Of a stretch of 64,000 bases of DNA, positions 42,194-51,646 are shown piece by piece; positions within the stretch are counted from its first letter, which is position 1, and each line of letters starts with the position of its first letter. A model generated the notes under the pieces. The model ran no database searches, was not told the origin of the DNA, and saw only the letters and a program-made list of their open reading frames with translations. Made by a program: the position numbers and the translations under genes. Origin of the DNA: Pseudomarimonas salicorniae (lineage in GTDB: Bacteria; Pseudomonadota; Gammaproteobacteria; Xanthomonadales; Xanthomonadaceae); NCBI RefSeq assembly GCF_023156535.1, contig NZ_JALNMH010000008.1, positions 1 through 64,000 of the forward strand, read 5' to 3'.

Positions 42194-43816
42194 TCAGGGA
42201 CGACGGGGTGCGGCGCTGCGCTGGAGCCTGACCAGTCGGGTGAACTCGGCGCCGAACACGCTGGCCATCTGGCGCACGGCGAGGAACTGTCGGGCGTCGG
42301 TCTGCGCCGCCCCTTCTCCTGCATCGGCCCACCAGAATCCCATCGGCCGCTCGCTGGCCTGGATGGTGGCGATGATGAAGCCCCCAGCAGGCGGCCAGCC
42401 GGACAGCGCTTCAGGCAGCTTGCCACGCACGCTGTCCACCTGGCTCGGCGTGATCAGGTAAGCCGCGCGCGGGTCGGCGATCAGCCGCTCCAGCAGCGTC
42501 CCGTCAAGGGAGGACAGGCTGGTCGACCTGACCGCGGAGGCATCGCTGAACCCCTGGGTGAAGTAGACGGCAGTGCGATCGGGCTGGCGCATGCGCAGAA
42601 ACAGGGCGAAGCGCGGCAGACCCGCGTCAACCAGAAATGCGGCGGCGGCGCGCAGAAACTCCGGCAGGGCCGAGAACCCCTGCGCACGGCAGCGCTCGGG
42701 AAAGGCTGCCGCGGCCGGCCCGGACCGCTCCACAGCCTGCCCCGAAGCCGGCCGGACCTGCTGTGTGCGCCGCCTTGCGGCAGGCGGCGCTGGAGCAGAT
42801 GAAGCAGTAGCAGCTGGCGACGCAGCCCGCGATGCGGGCGGCTGCGACACGGTGCGCCCGGCCGGGATGCGGATCAAGCGCGCCGCAGGCGCCAGCAGGC
42901 CGCGGGTGTAGAGAGTCTCGCCACTGGCCTCGATGGCGGCCCGATGCAGGTCGTTGAGCACGCCGTCGGCGGCCCGATTGAGGCAGGTCGCAGCCGCGCC
43001 GACCAGGCGTCGGCAACGTGTCGAATGCCAGCCCACCTGGGTTTCGAGCGCCAGGGCATAGGCCAGGGAGCAGCTGACCAATGGCTCCCGCAGCACCCTC
43101 GCCAGCTGAGGAGGCAAGGGCTCGGGGATGTCGTCGGCCCGGGCACGGCGCGCAGCAGCGGCCATCTGAGCTGGACTCAGCCGGGCACGCCCCGCCATCG
43201 ACCTGGCGTCGACGAAGCCCAGGTCTTCGAGATGAAGCACGTTGAGCGCATCGAGATCGAAGCCGAGCACGCTGCGCTCGACCGCCTGGCGCCTTTCCCC
43301 CGCGACCACCCGGCGCTCGATCTCGCGGGCGAGGTCTGTGTCGACCAGGGGCAGCTTCCACCGGGCGACGCCCAGCAGGGCGGTGATCCACATGCGCTGC
43401 TCGGCATCGGCCACCCGCCCGTGGCGCATCCAGCGGGCATGGAACAGGCAGGCCAGCCGACTCGTCGCCATGGCCTGAAGCGCGCGCAGGTGGTCCGGTT
43501 TGCCCGGGTCCAGGTGGCCTGCCTGCCAGCGCTGCATACGCAGCTTCAGCGCGTCGCTGCCAAGCATCCGCAGCACATGCTGCAAACCGCTCAGATTGGC
43601 GGCGATCCGCGGCGATCGGCAGGCCTCAACCATCAGCGAGAGCGCCACCGGCAGGTCGAGCTCGATGCCCGGCTGGACGGCATCGAGGTCCGCAGCGTCA
43701 TCGCGCAGCGCCTTCCAGGCCGCCGCATCCGCGACGGCTGGCAAGCTCACGCCGAGCAGGCGCTTGCGCCAGACAGACAACGGATCGGCGTTGGGCGCGG
43801 GCACGGCGGACGCCAT
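42194..43816 (-). CDS. HDOD-like regulatory protein with C-terminal GAF-like part
   Basis: A 540-residue cytoplasmic protein. Residues about 10-290 have the all-helical look of a degenerate HDOD domain (SGLQHVLRMLGSDALKLRMQRW, ATSRLACLFHARWM), a catalytically dead HD relative used in signalling. A Pro/Ala/Ser linker (about 325-375) follows, then a GAF-like region (FALFLRMRQPDRTAVYFTQGFS, RSTSLSSLDGTLLERLIADPRAAYL). It may sense a small molecule. Two miniature inverted-repeat elements sit just after its stop. Function not known. Confidence 0.6.
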   Translation of the reverse strand: MASAVPAPNADPLSVWRKRLLGVSLPAVADAAAWKALRDDAADLDAVQPGIELDLPVALSLMVEACRSPRIAANLSGLQHVLRMLGSDALKLRMQRWQAGHLDPGKPDHLRALQAMATSRLACLFHARWMRHGRVADAEQRMWITALLGVARWKLPLVDTDLAREIERRVVAGERRQAVERSVLGFDLDALNVLHLEDLGFVDARSMAGRARLSPAQMAAAARRARADDIPEPLPPQLARVLREPLVSCSLAYALALETQVGWHSTRCRRLVGAAATCLNRAADGVLNDLHRAAIEASGETLYTRGLLAPAARLIRIPAGRTVSQPPASRAASPAATASSAPAPPAARRRTQQVRPASGQAVERSGPAAAAFPERCRAQGFSALPEFLRAAAAFLVDAGLPRFALFLRMRQPDRTAVYFTQGFSDASAVRSTSLSSLDGTLLERLIADPRAAYLITPSQVDSVRGKLPEALSGWPPAGGFIIATIQASERPMGFWWADAGEGAAQTDARQFLAVRQMASVFGAEFTRLVRLQRSAAPRRP

Positions 43817-43933
43817 CGGGATCTCCGGCGGTTCGGTGGAGTCCCTGCCAGTCTAGCCCGTCGCCACGGCGAGGTCGCCGCGCATCGGCCCAGCCCTCGC
43901 TACGAGTCGGGTCTTCCGGCCTACGCCGCCCAG

Positions 43934-43969
43934 GGCGCCGCGAATGCGGGGGCCGGCCGGGGCGGCGCC
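43934..43969 (-). terminator. GC hairpin after the epimerase gene
   Basis: GGCGCCGC (43934-43941) and GCGGCGCC (43962-43969) are perfect 8-bp complements enclosing a G-rich loop. It lies 11 bp after the epimerase stop on the minus strand. No T-run. Confidence 0.35.
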
Positions 43970-43979
43970 TGCCGGTCTG

Positions 43980-45122
43980 CTACACGTTCGCGGCACGCCA
44001 GGCGGCAATCAGCCCGGCCTCGCGTTCGCGACTCATGCCGGCGCGCGGGTTGGCCTGGCGTTCCGGCGGCAGGCTGCCATACCAGTCCATCAAATCGGAC
44101 ACGGTGTCGGCGAGCGGACGGAAGCTGAGCCCTTCGCCGACCGCGCGCCGGATATCGATCTGCGCAAAGCCCAGGCTCTCGCCCTCGGCGGGAAACCAGA
44201 TCGGCAGGTCGCCGCCGAACTGCACCTTCTGCTCGCGCAGGAAGCCGGTCGGCACGCTGACGAAGCTGGCCTTGCCGCCCAGCGCGACATTGAGCTGGTC
44301 GAGGAAAGCCCGGGTCGACAGCGGACGAGCGGGACCGGTTGCATGGAAGATGCCGGTGCGCCCGCGCTCGACCATGCGGATGGTCCACTCGGCAAGGTCT
44401 CGGGCATCGATGAACTGCAGCGGATCCGAGCCGTCGCCCGGCATCAGCACTTCTCCGCCCTCGGCCACGCGCCGCGGCCAGTAGGTGAAACGATCGGTTT
44501 CGTCGCGGGCGCCCACGATGTAGCCGGGGCGGATCACCGTGACCCGTCCCGGGAACCAGCGCTCTGCCTCGGCTTCGCAGGCTGCCTTGAGCGGGCCGAA
44601 CAGCTCACCCATGTTGGCGATGAGGCTGTCCCGGGTCTCCTTCAACGGGTCCTCGCCGGTGTAGACGGCGAGCGGCGCGTCCTCGCGCATGCCGGCCGTC
44701 GAGGTGTCCCGGTAGACCGAGATCGACGAGATGTAGACGTACTGGCCCACCTTGCCCTTGAGCACCTGTCCGGCATCGCGGACCCAGTGCGGGACGCTGG
44801 TCGGGTTGTCGATGCAGACATCCCACTCACCGTCCTCCAGCGCCTTGAGATCGCCGGTCTCACGGTCGCCGTGCAGTTGCACCACCTCGCCCGGCCACTC
44901 CGGCGAGGGGCGCTTGCCGCGATTGAACAGGGTGACGTGATGGCCTCGGGCCAGCGCATAGCGGACCTGGGCGGGCCCGGTGAAACCGGTGCCGCCGAGG
45001 ATCAGGATGCGCAGCTTGCGCGGCGGTGCCTCAGCCATCGCCCGGCGCAGGGGCAGCGGCAGAAGGCCGGCGCCGGCGGCAATGGCAGCGGCGGCAAGCA
45101 GTTCACGACGTGTGCTGGGCAT
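43980..45122 (-). CDS. Tat-exported NAD-dependent epimerase/dehydratase-like protein
   Basis: A 380-residue protein. It opens with a Tat-like signal (TRRELLAAAAIAAGAGLLPLPLRRAMA), then LRILILGGTGFTGPAQVRYALARGHHVTLFNRGKR, the GxxGxxG of extended short-chain dehydrogenases; YISSISVYRD replaces the usual YxxxK region, and the strict YxxxK is not seen. The body resembles isoflavone-reductase or mRNA-binding CSP41-like members. An exported dinucleotide enzyme would be expected to bind its cofactor tightly before export, as in Gfo/Idh Tat proteins. The start overlaps the transporter gene's end by 20 bp. Confidence 0.78.
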   Translation of the reverse strand: MPSTRRELLAAAAIAAGAGLLPLPLRRAMAEAPPRKLRILILGGTGFTGPAQVRYALARGHHVTLFNRGKRPSPEWPGEVVQLHGDRETGDLKALEDGEWDVCIDNPTSVPHWVRDAGQVLKGKVGQYVYISSISVYRDTSTAGMREDAPLAVYTGEDPLKETRDSLIANMGELFGPLKAACEAEAERWFPGRVTVIRPGYIVGARDETDRFTYWPRRVAEGGEVLMPGDGSDPLQFIDARDLAEWTIRMVERGRTGIFHATGPARPLSTRAFLDQLNVALGGKASFVSVPTGFLREQKVQFGGDLPIWFPAEGESLGFAQIDIRRAVGEGLSFRPLADTVSDLMDWYGSLPPERQANPRAGMSREREAGLIAAWRAANV

Positions 45123-46449
45123 TCGAGATCTCCGTGTGCGGCAGGGGGGTGTCGGGGGTGGATTCGCGGGTTCTGCGCTGGTAGGCGCGGCCGAGCCACC
45201 AGGCCAGCGCCAGCCACAGCAGGGACAGCGGGGCCGCGGCGCCCAGCGCCACGCCGGCCACGCCGGCGCCCAAGGCCAGCAGGCCCGTATGGGTCCAGGC
45301 GCCGAGCTGGTCTCCGGCGCGGAACACGAAGGTGTCGACCAGATTCTTGGCCTTGAACCGGGTCTCGCGCGACAGCGGGAAGTAGAGAATCTCGCGCGCC
45401 GGCACCGACAGCGCGAAATGGGTGGCCCGGCGGAGCGCCTGGAAGGCAATCAGTACGCCGATGCCCGGCGCCAGCCCCAGTGCGACGTAGCCGACCGTCG
45501 AAAGCAAGGGCAACAGGCACAGGGTCAATGCCACGCCCAGCCGCGCGAGCACGCGTGAGCTGAGGAACACCTGGGCCAGCAGGGTCAGCGCGTTCGACCA
45601 CAGGTCGACCTGCGCGAACAGGCCGGCACGCTCGTCCCGGCCGGGCAACAGCTCGGAGATGATCTGCGCCTGCAGGAAGTACAGAAAGGTGGAACCGATG
45701 GTGTAGAGCGCCATGAAGCCGCACAGGGCCAGCAGGTAGGGCGAATGGAGGGCTTCGCGAAAGCCGGCCAGGGTCGAACCGCCGATCACCTCGGCGCTGC
45801 GAACGCGCTGTTCGGCATCATCCTCCTGGCGGCAGGCGAGCAGGCCCCGCGCCGCACGCAGGGCAAACTCCAGCAGCAGCGCGGACACCAACAGCATGCC
45901 GCCGGCACCCAGCGCCTCGACCAGCAGGGTGGTCGCCGCCGCACCGACCAGGGCGCCCAGCGTGCCGCCGGCGGCGACCAGCCCGAACAGCCGCCGCGCC
46001 TGCTCGCGGCGCAGGCAGTCGATCAGCAGGGTCCAGAACAGGGAGACCGCAAACAGGTTGAACAGGCTGACCCACCAGTAGAAGGCGCGTCCGATCCAGA
46101 CCTGCCGATCCTCGGCCATCGATGCGAGCAGGCCAAAGAACACCAGCAGGCACAGCATCAGCGCGCGATAGCAGATCGCCAGCAGGCGTGTGCGGTCGAC
46201 CCGCGCCACGGCCGCGGCGAACAGCGGGTTCAGCAGCAGGGTCAGGACGAGGGTGCCGAGGAACATCCAGGGAAGCTGCTCGATGCCGCCAGCGACCCCC
46301 ATGGCATCGCGGATCGGTCGCAGCACGTAGTAGGCGGCCAGCACGCAGAAGAAGAAGGCCATGGCCAGCGCGGCTACCCGCCCCTCGCCGGGACGCAGGT
46401 TGGCCAGGGCGTGCAGAGGACCGGATCGGGTTGTCTCGGGGTGGGCCAT
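45103..46449 (-). CDS. NTP/NDP exchange transporter-like membrane protein
   Basis: A 448-residue protein with about 11-12 helices. AYYVLRPIRDAMGVAGGIEQLPWMFLGTLVLTLLLNPLF and the central FWTLLIDCLRREQARRLFGLVAAGGTLGALVGAAATTL match the ATP:ADP antiporter (Tlc/Npt) family, as does the late NLVDTFVFRAGDQLGAWTHTGL. In obligate intracellular bacteria these import host ATP. Relatives in free-living bacteria, often near oxidoreductases, are uncharacterised. It overlaps the Tat epimerase gene. Confidence 0.82.
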   Translation of the reverse strand: MAHPETTRSGPLHALANLRPGEGRVAALAMAFFFCVLAAYYVLRPIRDAMGVAGGIEQLPWMFLGTLVLTLLLNPLFAAAVARVDRTRLLAICYRALMLCLLVFFGLLASMAEDRQVWIGRAFYWWVSLFNLFAVSLFWTLLIDCLRREQARRLFGLVAAGGTLGALVGAAATTLLVEALGAGGMLLVSALLLEFALRAARGLLACRQEDDAEQRVRSAEVIGGSTLAGFREALHSPYLLALCGFMALYTIGSTFLYFLQAQIISELLPGRDERAGLFAQVDLWSNALTLLAQVFLSSRVLARLGVALTLCLLPLLSTVGYVALGLAPGIGVLIAFQALRRATHFALSVPAREILYFPLSRETRFKAKNLVDTFVFRAGDQLGAWTHTGLLALGAGVAGVALGAAAPLSLLWLALAWWLGRAYQRRTRESTPDTPLPHTEISNAQHTS

Positions 46450-46599
46450 GTCTGCGCGGGTCGAGGGAACGGGCAGAGCCTCGGCGCGCCGCTGCGCCGG
46501 CCCATGCGCAATCAGTCATGGGCCGCGCCGAAGCGAGGACCCGGCACGCCCGGACGTCGGCGTTGACCGGCCGCGCGGCGCTCGGCACACTGCCGGCGC

Positions 46600-46854
46600 A
46601 TGGCGAAGACCCCTCCCCCGCCCAAGGACGACCATCCGGTCGCGGACTTCGAGCGCTCCCTCGACGAGCTGGAACAGCTGGTTCAGAAGCTCGAGAGCGG
46701 AGACCTGTCCCTGGATGAGTCACTGAAGGCCTACGAGCGCGGCATCGCCCTGTACCGCGGCTGCCATGGCGCGCTGGAGCAGGCCGAACTGCGCGTCCGC
46801 ATGCTCAGCGATCCCGAGAATCCGGACAGCGCCGTCCCGTTCGATGAGCGCTGA
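46600..46854 (+). CDS. xseB: Exodeoxyribonuclease VII small subunit
   Basis: An 84-residue protein. [51 protein letters not shown] is the full XseB signature. With XseA it degrades single-stranded DNA from both ends. It overlaps ispA by 11 bp, the widely conserved xseB-ispA order. Confidence 0.96.
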   Translation: MAKTPPPPKDDHPVADFERSLDELEQLVQKLESGDLSLDESLKAYERGIALYRGCHGALEQAELRVRMLSDPENPDSAVPFDER

Positions 46855-47728
46855 GTCCGGCGCGCGCCTGCGCGCGCTGAGTGAACGTGCCGAGGCGCGC
46901 CTCGATGCCGTTCTTCCTGCCGCTGACGATACGCCTGAACGCCTCCACCAGGCGATGCGCCATGCCGTGCTCGGCGGCGGCAAACGGCTTCGGCCATTGC
47001 TGGTCTACGCCGCCGGCAGCGCGCTGGGCGCAGAGCTCGACCGGCTCGATGCCGGCGCCTGCGCGGTGGAGCTGATCCACGCTTACTCCCTGGTCCACGA
47101 CGACCTGCCGGCCATGGATGACGACGACCTGCGCCGTGGTCGACCCACCGTCCACGTGGCCTTCGACGAGGCCACCGCCATCCTCGCCGGCGACGCCCTG
47201 CAGTCGCTGGCCTATTCGGTGCTGGCCGGCGCGCCGCTGCCTGCCGAGGTGCGGGTGTCCATGCTGGCCTGTCTGGCCGAGTCCGCCGGTGCGCCGGGCA
47301 TGTGCGGCGGCCAGGCCATCGACGTCGAGGCCGTGGGCCGCGAGCTGGACCTTGCCGCCCTCAAGGCCATGCACGCGCGCAAGACCGGCGCCCTGATCCG
47401 GGCCGCGGTGCGGCTTGGCGCCCTCGCGGCCGGTGCCGGGCCGCAGCGCCTCGGCCATCTCGATCACTATGCCTCGGCGCTGGGCCTTGCCTTCCAGATC
47501 AAGGACGACCTGCTCGACGTCGAGTCCGACAGCGCCACCCTCGGCAAGACCGCGGGCAAGGACGCCGCGGCCAACAAACCGACCTATGTCGCTGCGCTAG
47601 GCCTCGACGGCGCGCGCCGGGCCCTGGACGCCGAACTGCAGTCGCTTCACCGGGCATTGTCGCGGCTGGACTGCGACACCTCCCTGCTCGCCACGCTTGG
47701 CGAGATGGCCGCCCAGCGCAGTCACTGA
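46844..47728 (+). CDS. ispA: Farnesyl diphosphate synthase
   Basis: A 294-residue prenyl transferase making farnesyl diphosphate from IPP and DMAPP for quinones and undecaprenol. First Asp-rich motif [11 protein letters not shown] (85-95) with the short type of spacing; second [21 protein letters not shown] at 43-53 binds [19 protein letters not shown] is a typical C-terminal signature. ATG 46844 gives MSAESG. In many genomes dxs follows; here the next gene is convergent. Confidence 0.96.
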   Translation: MSAESGARLRALSERAEARLDAVLPAADDTPERLHQAMRHAVLGGGKRLRPLLVYAAGSALGAELDRLDAGACAVELIHAYSLVHDDLPAMDDDDLRRGRPTVHVAFDEATAILAGDALQSLAYSVLAGAPLPAEVRVSMLACLAESAGAPGMCGGQAIDVEAVGRELDLAALKAMHARKTGALIRAAVRLGALAAGAGPQRLGHLDHYASALGLAFQIKDDLLDVESDSATLGKTAGKDAAANKPTYVAALGLDGARRALDAELQSLHRALSRLDCDTSLLATLGEMAAQRSH

Positions 47729-47754
47729 GGCGCCCGGCCGGGCCAGGCAACCGC

Positions 47755-49788
47755 TCAGCCCAGCGAAGCGAGCCTTGCCTGCAGCGCCACGGGGCTGTCG
47801 AATCGCGGAAGGCAGCGGGTGCCCTCGCACCAGTAGACACGCCCGCCGCGCAGCCAGCGCTTGTCCTCAAGGGCTTCGGGGAGCAGGGATGCCTCGGACG
47901 CCACGCGCAGCACGTGCAGGCCACAGCCCTCGGCGACACCCAGCACCTCGTTCCAGCGCTCATGCTCGCTGATCTCGCCAAGCCGGGCGATCAGCAGCGG
48001 CGTCGGCCGACACAACTCGCGCAGGGCGATCAGCATCGCCGGCGCGCCCTCGGCCTGCTGGCGCAGCAACGGCCATCCGGCCCGCAGCGCCCGCTCGGCG
48101 CTGCGCAGGTAGCGCGGCTCTGCAAGCAGCGCGCCCAGCCTGAGCAGGCCCTGCGCCGCGAGCCCGTTGCCCGACGGCGTGGCTTCGCAGAGGAAGGGCT
48201 TCTCCCGCCGCGGCAAGGCCTCGGCATCATGGGCGGTGAACCAGAATCCGCCGAAATCGGGGTCCTCGAAGCGCTCCATCATTTGTTGGGCAATCTTCTC
48301 GGCCCAGTCCACCCACTCGCAATCGAAACGGCATTCCAGCAGGTCGAGCAGGCCGACCAGCAGGGCCGCGTGGTCGTCGAGGAAGCCGGGCTGGCCGGGG
48401 CCCGCGCCGGGCGCGGCGCTGAGCAGGCCTTCGTCACGCCAGAGCAGGCGCTGCAGGTCGGAAGCGAGGCGGACGGCCGCGTCGGCCCAGTCGGCCCGTG
48501 CCAGCCGCCGTGCGGCCCGGGACAGCCCGGACAGCAGCAGCCCGTTGCCAAGCGCAAGACAAGCGTCATCCCGCTCGGGCGGCGCACGCCGGGCCCGGGC
48601 CAGCTTCAGCCCCTGCAGCAAGGCCTTGCGCCGTTCACGCAGGGCGCCAACCGGCTGTCCCGTCTCTGCGGCGATTTCGTCGAGTGGCACTGCCACACGT
48701 AGATGCCAGTCCGCCGGCCCCGCTCCCGGCGGGCCGTCCATGCCGAGATGGCGCGACAACCAGTCGTGCTCGCCGGGCGGGAGCGCCGCGCGGAAGGCAT
48801 CCTGTTGCCAGAGGTAGTACCCGCCCTCGCGACCCCCGCTGTCGGCGTCCAGTGCCGAGGCATAGCCGCCCTCAGCGCGCGGCATCTCGGCCAGCAGCCA
48901 ACTGGCGATGCCGGTCGCCGCGCGGCGTGCCTCGTCGTCGCCTTCGGCCGCCCGCGCCGCGTACAGCGGCAGCAACTGGGCGTTGTCGACCAGCATCTTC
49001 TCGAAATGCGGCAGCTGCCAGGCCTCGTCGACGCAGTAGCGGAAAAAGCCGCCGCCTACCTGATCCTGCAGGCCGCCCGCGGCCATCGCCGACAGGCTGA
49101 GCCGGGCGTGCGCCCGGGCCGCCGGATCCGCCGAGTCGATACACAGGGCCAGCTCACCGCAGCGCGGGAACTTCGGCGCGCCGCGGGCCCCGCCGTGCTC
49201 GGGGTCGGCGGCCCGCAACCAGCGCTGACCGGCCTCGGCCAGCGGCCCCTCGCCCAGCGCGCCGCGCTCCGGCTCGGCGAGGCCGTGATGCTGCAGGAAG
49301 GGTCCCAGTGTCCGCGCCTGCTCGGCGCGCTCGTCGGGCCGCTCGCGGTACCAGCGGGCCAGCCCCGCCAGCACCTCGCGGAAGGCCGGCAGGCCGTGGC
49401 TGCGCTCGGGCGGGAAGTAGGTGCCGATAAAGAACGGCAGCAGGTCGACCGGGTCGAGGAAGGCGGTCAGTGGCCAGCCGCCGCCGCGCCGCTGCAAGGC
49501 CTGGTGCGCCAGCTGGTAGGTGCGGTCAATGTCCGGCCGCTGGTCGCGGTCGACCTTGATCGCCACGTAGTGGGCGTCGATCAGGGCGCCGATGGCCGGA
49601 TCGGCAAAGGATTCGCGGGCCATGACGTGGCACCAGTGGCAGGCCGCATAGCCCACCGAGAGCAGGATCGGGCGGTCCTGCTCCCGGGCAAGCGCGAGCG
49701 CCTCCTCGCACCATGGCCACCAATCGAGCGGCTGCCCGGCGTGCTGGCGCAGGTAAAGACTGGTGGCTGCGACAAGTCGGTTGGGCAT
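47755..49788 (-). CDS. Thioredoxin-domain/glucosaminidase-like protein (YyaL, DUF255)
   Basis: A 677-residue protein. The N-terminal thioredoxin-like domain has LLSVGYAACHWCHVMARESFADPAI, with CHWC in place of CGPC, and DRDQRPDIDRTYQ; PLTAFLDPVDLLPFFIGTYFPP follows. The larger C-terminal part is an (alpha/alpha)6 barrel (GGLQDQVGGGFFRYCVDEAWQLPHFEKMLVDNAQLLPLY, LDADSGGREGGYYLW). It is the spermatogenesis-associated SSP411-type protein of unknown substrate. ATG 49788 after GGGAGG. Confidence 0.92.
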   Translation of the reverse strand: MPNRLVAATSLYLRQHAGQPLDWWPWCEEALALAREQDRPILLSVGYAACHWCHVMARESFADPAIGALIDAHYVAIKVDRDQRPDIDRTYQLAHQALQRRGGGWPLTAFLDPVDLLPFFIGTYFPPERSHGLPAFREVLAGLARWYRERPDERAEQARTLGPFLQHHGLAEPERGALGEGPLAEAGQRWLRAADPEHGGARGAPKFPRCGELALCIDSADPAARAHARLSLSAMAAGGLQDQVGGGFFRYCVDEAWQLPHFEKMLVDNAQLLPLYAARAAEGDDEARRAATGIASWLLAEMPRAEGGYASALDADSGGREGGYYLWQQDAFRAALPPGEHDWLSRHLGMDGPPGAGPADWHLRVAVPLDEIAAETGQPVGALRERRKALLQGLKLARARRAPPERDDACLALGNGLLLSGLSRAARRLARADWADAAVRLASDLQRLLWRDEGLLSAAPGAGPGQPGFLDDHAALLVGLLDLLECRFDCEWVDWAEKIAQQMMERFEDPDFGGFWFTAHDAEALPRREKPFLCEATPSGNGLAAQGLLRLGALLAEPRYLRSAERALRAGWPLLRQQAEGAPAMLIALRELCRPTPLLIARLGEISEHERWNEVLGVAEGCGLHVLRVASEASLLPEALEDKRWLRGGRVYWCEGTRCLPRFDSPVALQARLASLG

Positions 49789-49804
49789 GGGCGCCTCCCG
49801 GGCC

Positions 49805-49836
49805 CAGTGTAGGGGCATTCGCCCCCCGCTACACTG
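49805..49836. promoter_or_regulatory. Symmetric divergent promoter region
   Basis: CAGTGTA-GGGGC-ATTC-GCCCC-CCGC-TACACTG: outer 7-bp and inner 5-bp arms are perfect inverted repeats. Each outer arm contains TACACT in outward direction, so the two -10 boxes for the thioredoxin-domain gene (minus) and rlmI (plus) sit face to back only 18 bp apart, and would compete. Confidence 0.5.
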
Positions 49837-49864
49837 CGCCCTGCACCACGGAAGGAACCGGACC

Positions 49865-51064
49865 ATGCACGCCAACGAATACCCCATGCTGATGCTGCGT
49901 CGCGGCGAGGATCGTCGGCTGCGCGCCGGCCACCTCTGGGTGTTCAGCAACGAGGTCGACGTCGCGCGTACCCCGCTCGACCGCTTCGGCCCAGGCGAGC
50001 CCGTGCTGATCGCCGACCACGGCGGTCGCGTGCTCGGCAGCGGCTATGTCAATCCGCACTCGCTGATCTGCGCGCGGCTGGTGGATCGCCACGCCGCTGC
50101 GCTCGACCGCTCGCTGATCACCCATCGGCTCAATGTCGCGCTGTCACTGCGCCAGCGCAGCCACCCCACACCCCACTACCGCCTGGTGTTCGGCGAGAGC
50201 GACGGCCTGCCTGGTCTGACCGTGGACCGTTTTGGAGAGGTGTTGGTCTGCCAGGCGACCACGGCCGGCATGGATGCGCTGCGCGCAGAGGTCGACGCCG
50301 CCTTGCTGAAGGTGCTATCGCCCACCTCGATCGTGTGGAAGAACGACAGCAGCGCACGCAAGCTCGAGGGCCTCGACTCAGAAGTGCTGGCCAGCCACGG
50401 CCCGCTGCCGGGGACGCTTGAGGTGATCGAAGCCGATGCACGCTTCGAGGTGGCCACCGAGGGCGGCCAGAAGACCGGCTGGTTCTATGACCAGCGCGAC
50501 AACCGCGACCGGCTGATGCCCTGGCTTGCCGGCCAGCGCGTGCTCGATCTGTTCAGCTACGTTGGCGGCTGGGGCGTGCGCGCTGCGCTCGCCGGCGCCA
50601 GTGACGTCACCTGCGTGGATGCTTCGGCCGATGCCTGCGCCCTGGTCGAGCGCAACGCGGTCATCAATGGCGTCACCGATCGCGTCCGCGCCGCCCGCGT
50701 CGACGCCTTCGACTTCCTGCGCAACGCGCGCGCAGAACGCCAGCACTGGGACGTGGTGGTGGTCGACCCTCCCGCCTTCGTCAAGCGCAAGAAGGACTTC
50801 AAGGAAGGCGCCCTCGCCTACCGGCGGATCAATGAAGCGGCGATGCAGGTGCTGTCCCGCGACGGTCTGCTGGTCACCGCTTCCTGCAGCTATCACATGC
50901 CGCGCTCGGCCCTGCTCGAAGCGGTCCAGGCCGGCGCCCGCCATCTTGATCGCCAGGTCCAGGTCCTCGCTCCCCTCCAGCAGGGCGTCGATCACCCGAT
51001 CCATGCGGCGATCCAGGAAACCGACTACCTCAAGGGCTTCCTCTGCCGGGTGCTGCCGTCCTGA
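49865..51064 (+). CDS. rlmI: 23S rRNA m5C1962 methyltransferase RlmI
   Basis: A 399-residue SAM methyltransferase. PUA domain first (MLMLRRGEDRRLRAGHLWVFSNEVD), then GESDGLPGLTVDRFGEVLVCQ, the SAM site VLDLFSYVGGWGVRAALAGASDVTCVD, VVVVDPPAFVKRKKDFKEG (active-site DPP) and VTASCSYHM with the catalytic Cys. It methylates C1962 of 23S rRNA in E. coli. ATG 49865 after GGAAGGAACC. Confidence 0.93.
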   Translation: MHANEYPMLMLRRGEDRRLRAGHLWVFSNEVDVARTPLDRFGPGEPVLIADHGGRVLGSGYVNPHSLICARLVDRHAAALDRSLITHRLNVALSLRQRSHPTPHYRLVFGESDGLPGLTVDRFGEVLVCQATTAGMDALRAEVDAALLKVLSPTSIVWKNDSSARKLEGLDSEVLASHGPLPGTLEVIEADARFEVATEGGQKTGWFYDQRDNRDRLMPWLAGQRVLDLFSYVGGWGVRAALAGASDVTCVDASADACALVERNAVINGVTDRVRAARVDAFDFLRNARAERQHWDVVVVDPPAFVKRKKDFKEGALAYRRINEAAMQVLSRDGLLVTASCSYHMPRSALLEAVQAGARHLDRQVQVLAPLQQGVDHPIHAAIQETDYLKGFLCRVLPS

Positions 51065-51116
51065 GGCCGCAAGGTCGGGGGTCGGGGGTCGGCCCCGCGC
51101 CCGGAACAGCAACTCA

Positions 51117-51489
51117 GGGCGCAAAGAAGACCTTCCACAACACCCGAATGTAGTAGCCAGCTTGCTGGCGATCGTCCCTTCCGGGGCGCCTATCGCCAGC
51201 GAGCTGGCTCCTACGTGCAACGGCGTTGCCAGGCCCGGTCTGCGCCGCCAAGTAGGCCTTGCCGCAGTCAAATTGTGGGAGTGCCCTCGGGCGCGACCGC
51301 GGAGACCCGTTCTGGCCGCAGTCTGTGGTGAATCTGGAGCGCCGCCGTCGCGCCCATGTGCGCTCCTACGGTCGGGCTTCGTTGGGCGTCAGCGAGCCCT
51401 ATAGGGTGTGCCTTGGCGCACCGATACGGGCGTTCGGACGGTACGCCCGGTGCGGCCAGCCGCACCCTATGAATGTCTGCTTTGCGCCC
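51117..51489 (+). repeat. Composite palindromic element, copy 3 (A-B-C order, complete)
   Basis: Boundaries GGGCGCAAAGAAGAC (51117-51131) and GTCTGCTTTGCGCCC (51475-51489). Unit A 51150-51214, unit B 51274-51372, unit C 51398-51471, with linkers as in copy 2. Just before it, G-runs GGTCGGGGGTCGGGGGTCGG (51073-51092) could form a quadruplex. No gene is seen in 51065-51646. Confidence 0.92.
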
Positions 51490-51646
51490 GGACCGCCCTC
51501 GCCTTGCGCGGCGGCGGAAACCCAACGCGGCCTTAACGGATCGATCCATCCGATGGCTTCCGGCACATCCGCCTGCGACGATCGGGCACCGAAGATCGTC
51601 GCCGCTGCGGGCGGGATGGTCCGCCCGAACCCATGGAGAACCGTCG

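Noticed and set aside
42194-43816. Pseudogene caused by the neighbouring mobile elements
   Set aside because: The frame is open over 540 residues and its stop lies 20 bp away from the element border; no sign of truncation.
43934-43969. Start of a small RNA
   Set aside because: Only a GC hairpin with no promoter-like sequence nearby; kept as a weak terminator candidate.
51073-51092. G-quadruplex as a regulatory element of rlmI
   Set aside because: It lies after the rlmI stop, the first and last G-runs have only two G, and in such a GC-rich genome it may be chance.
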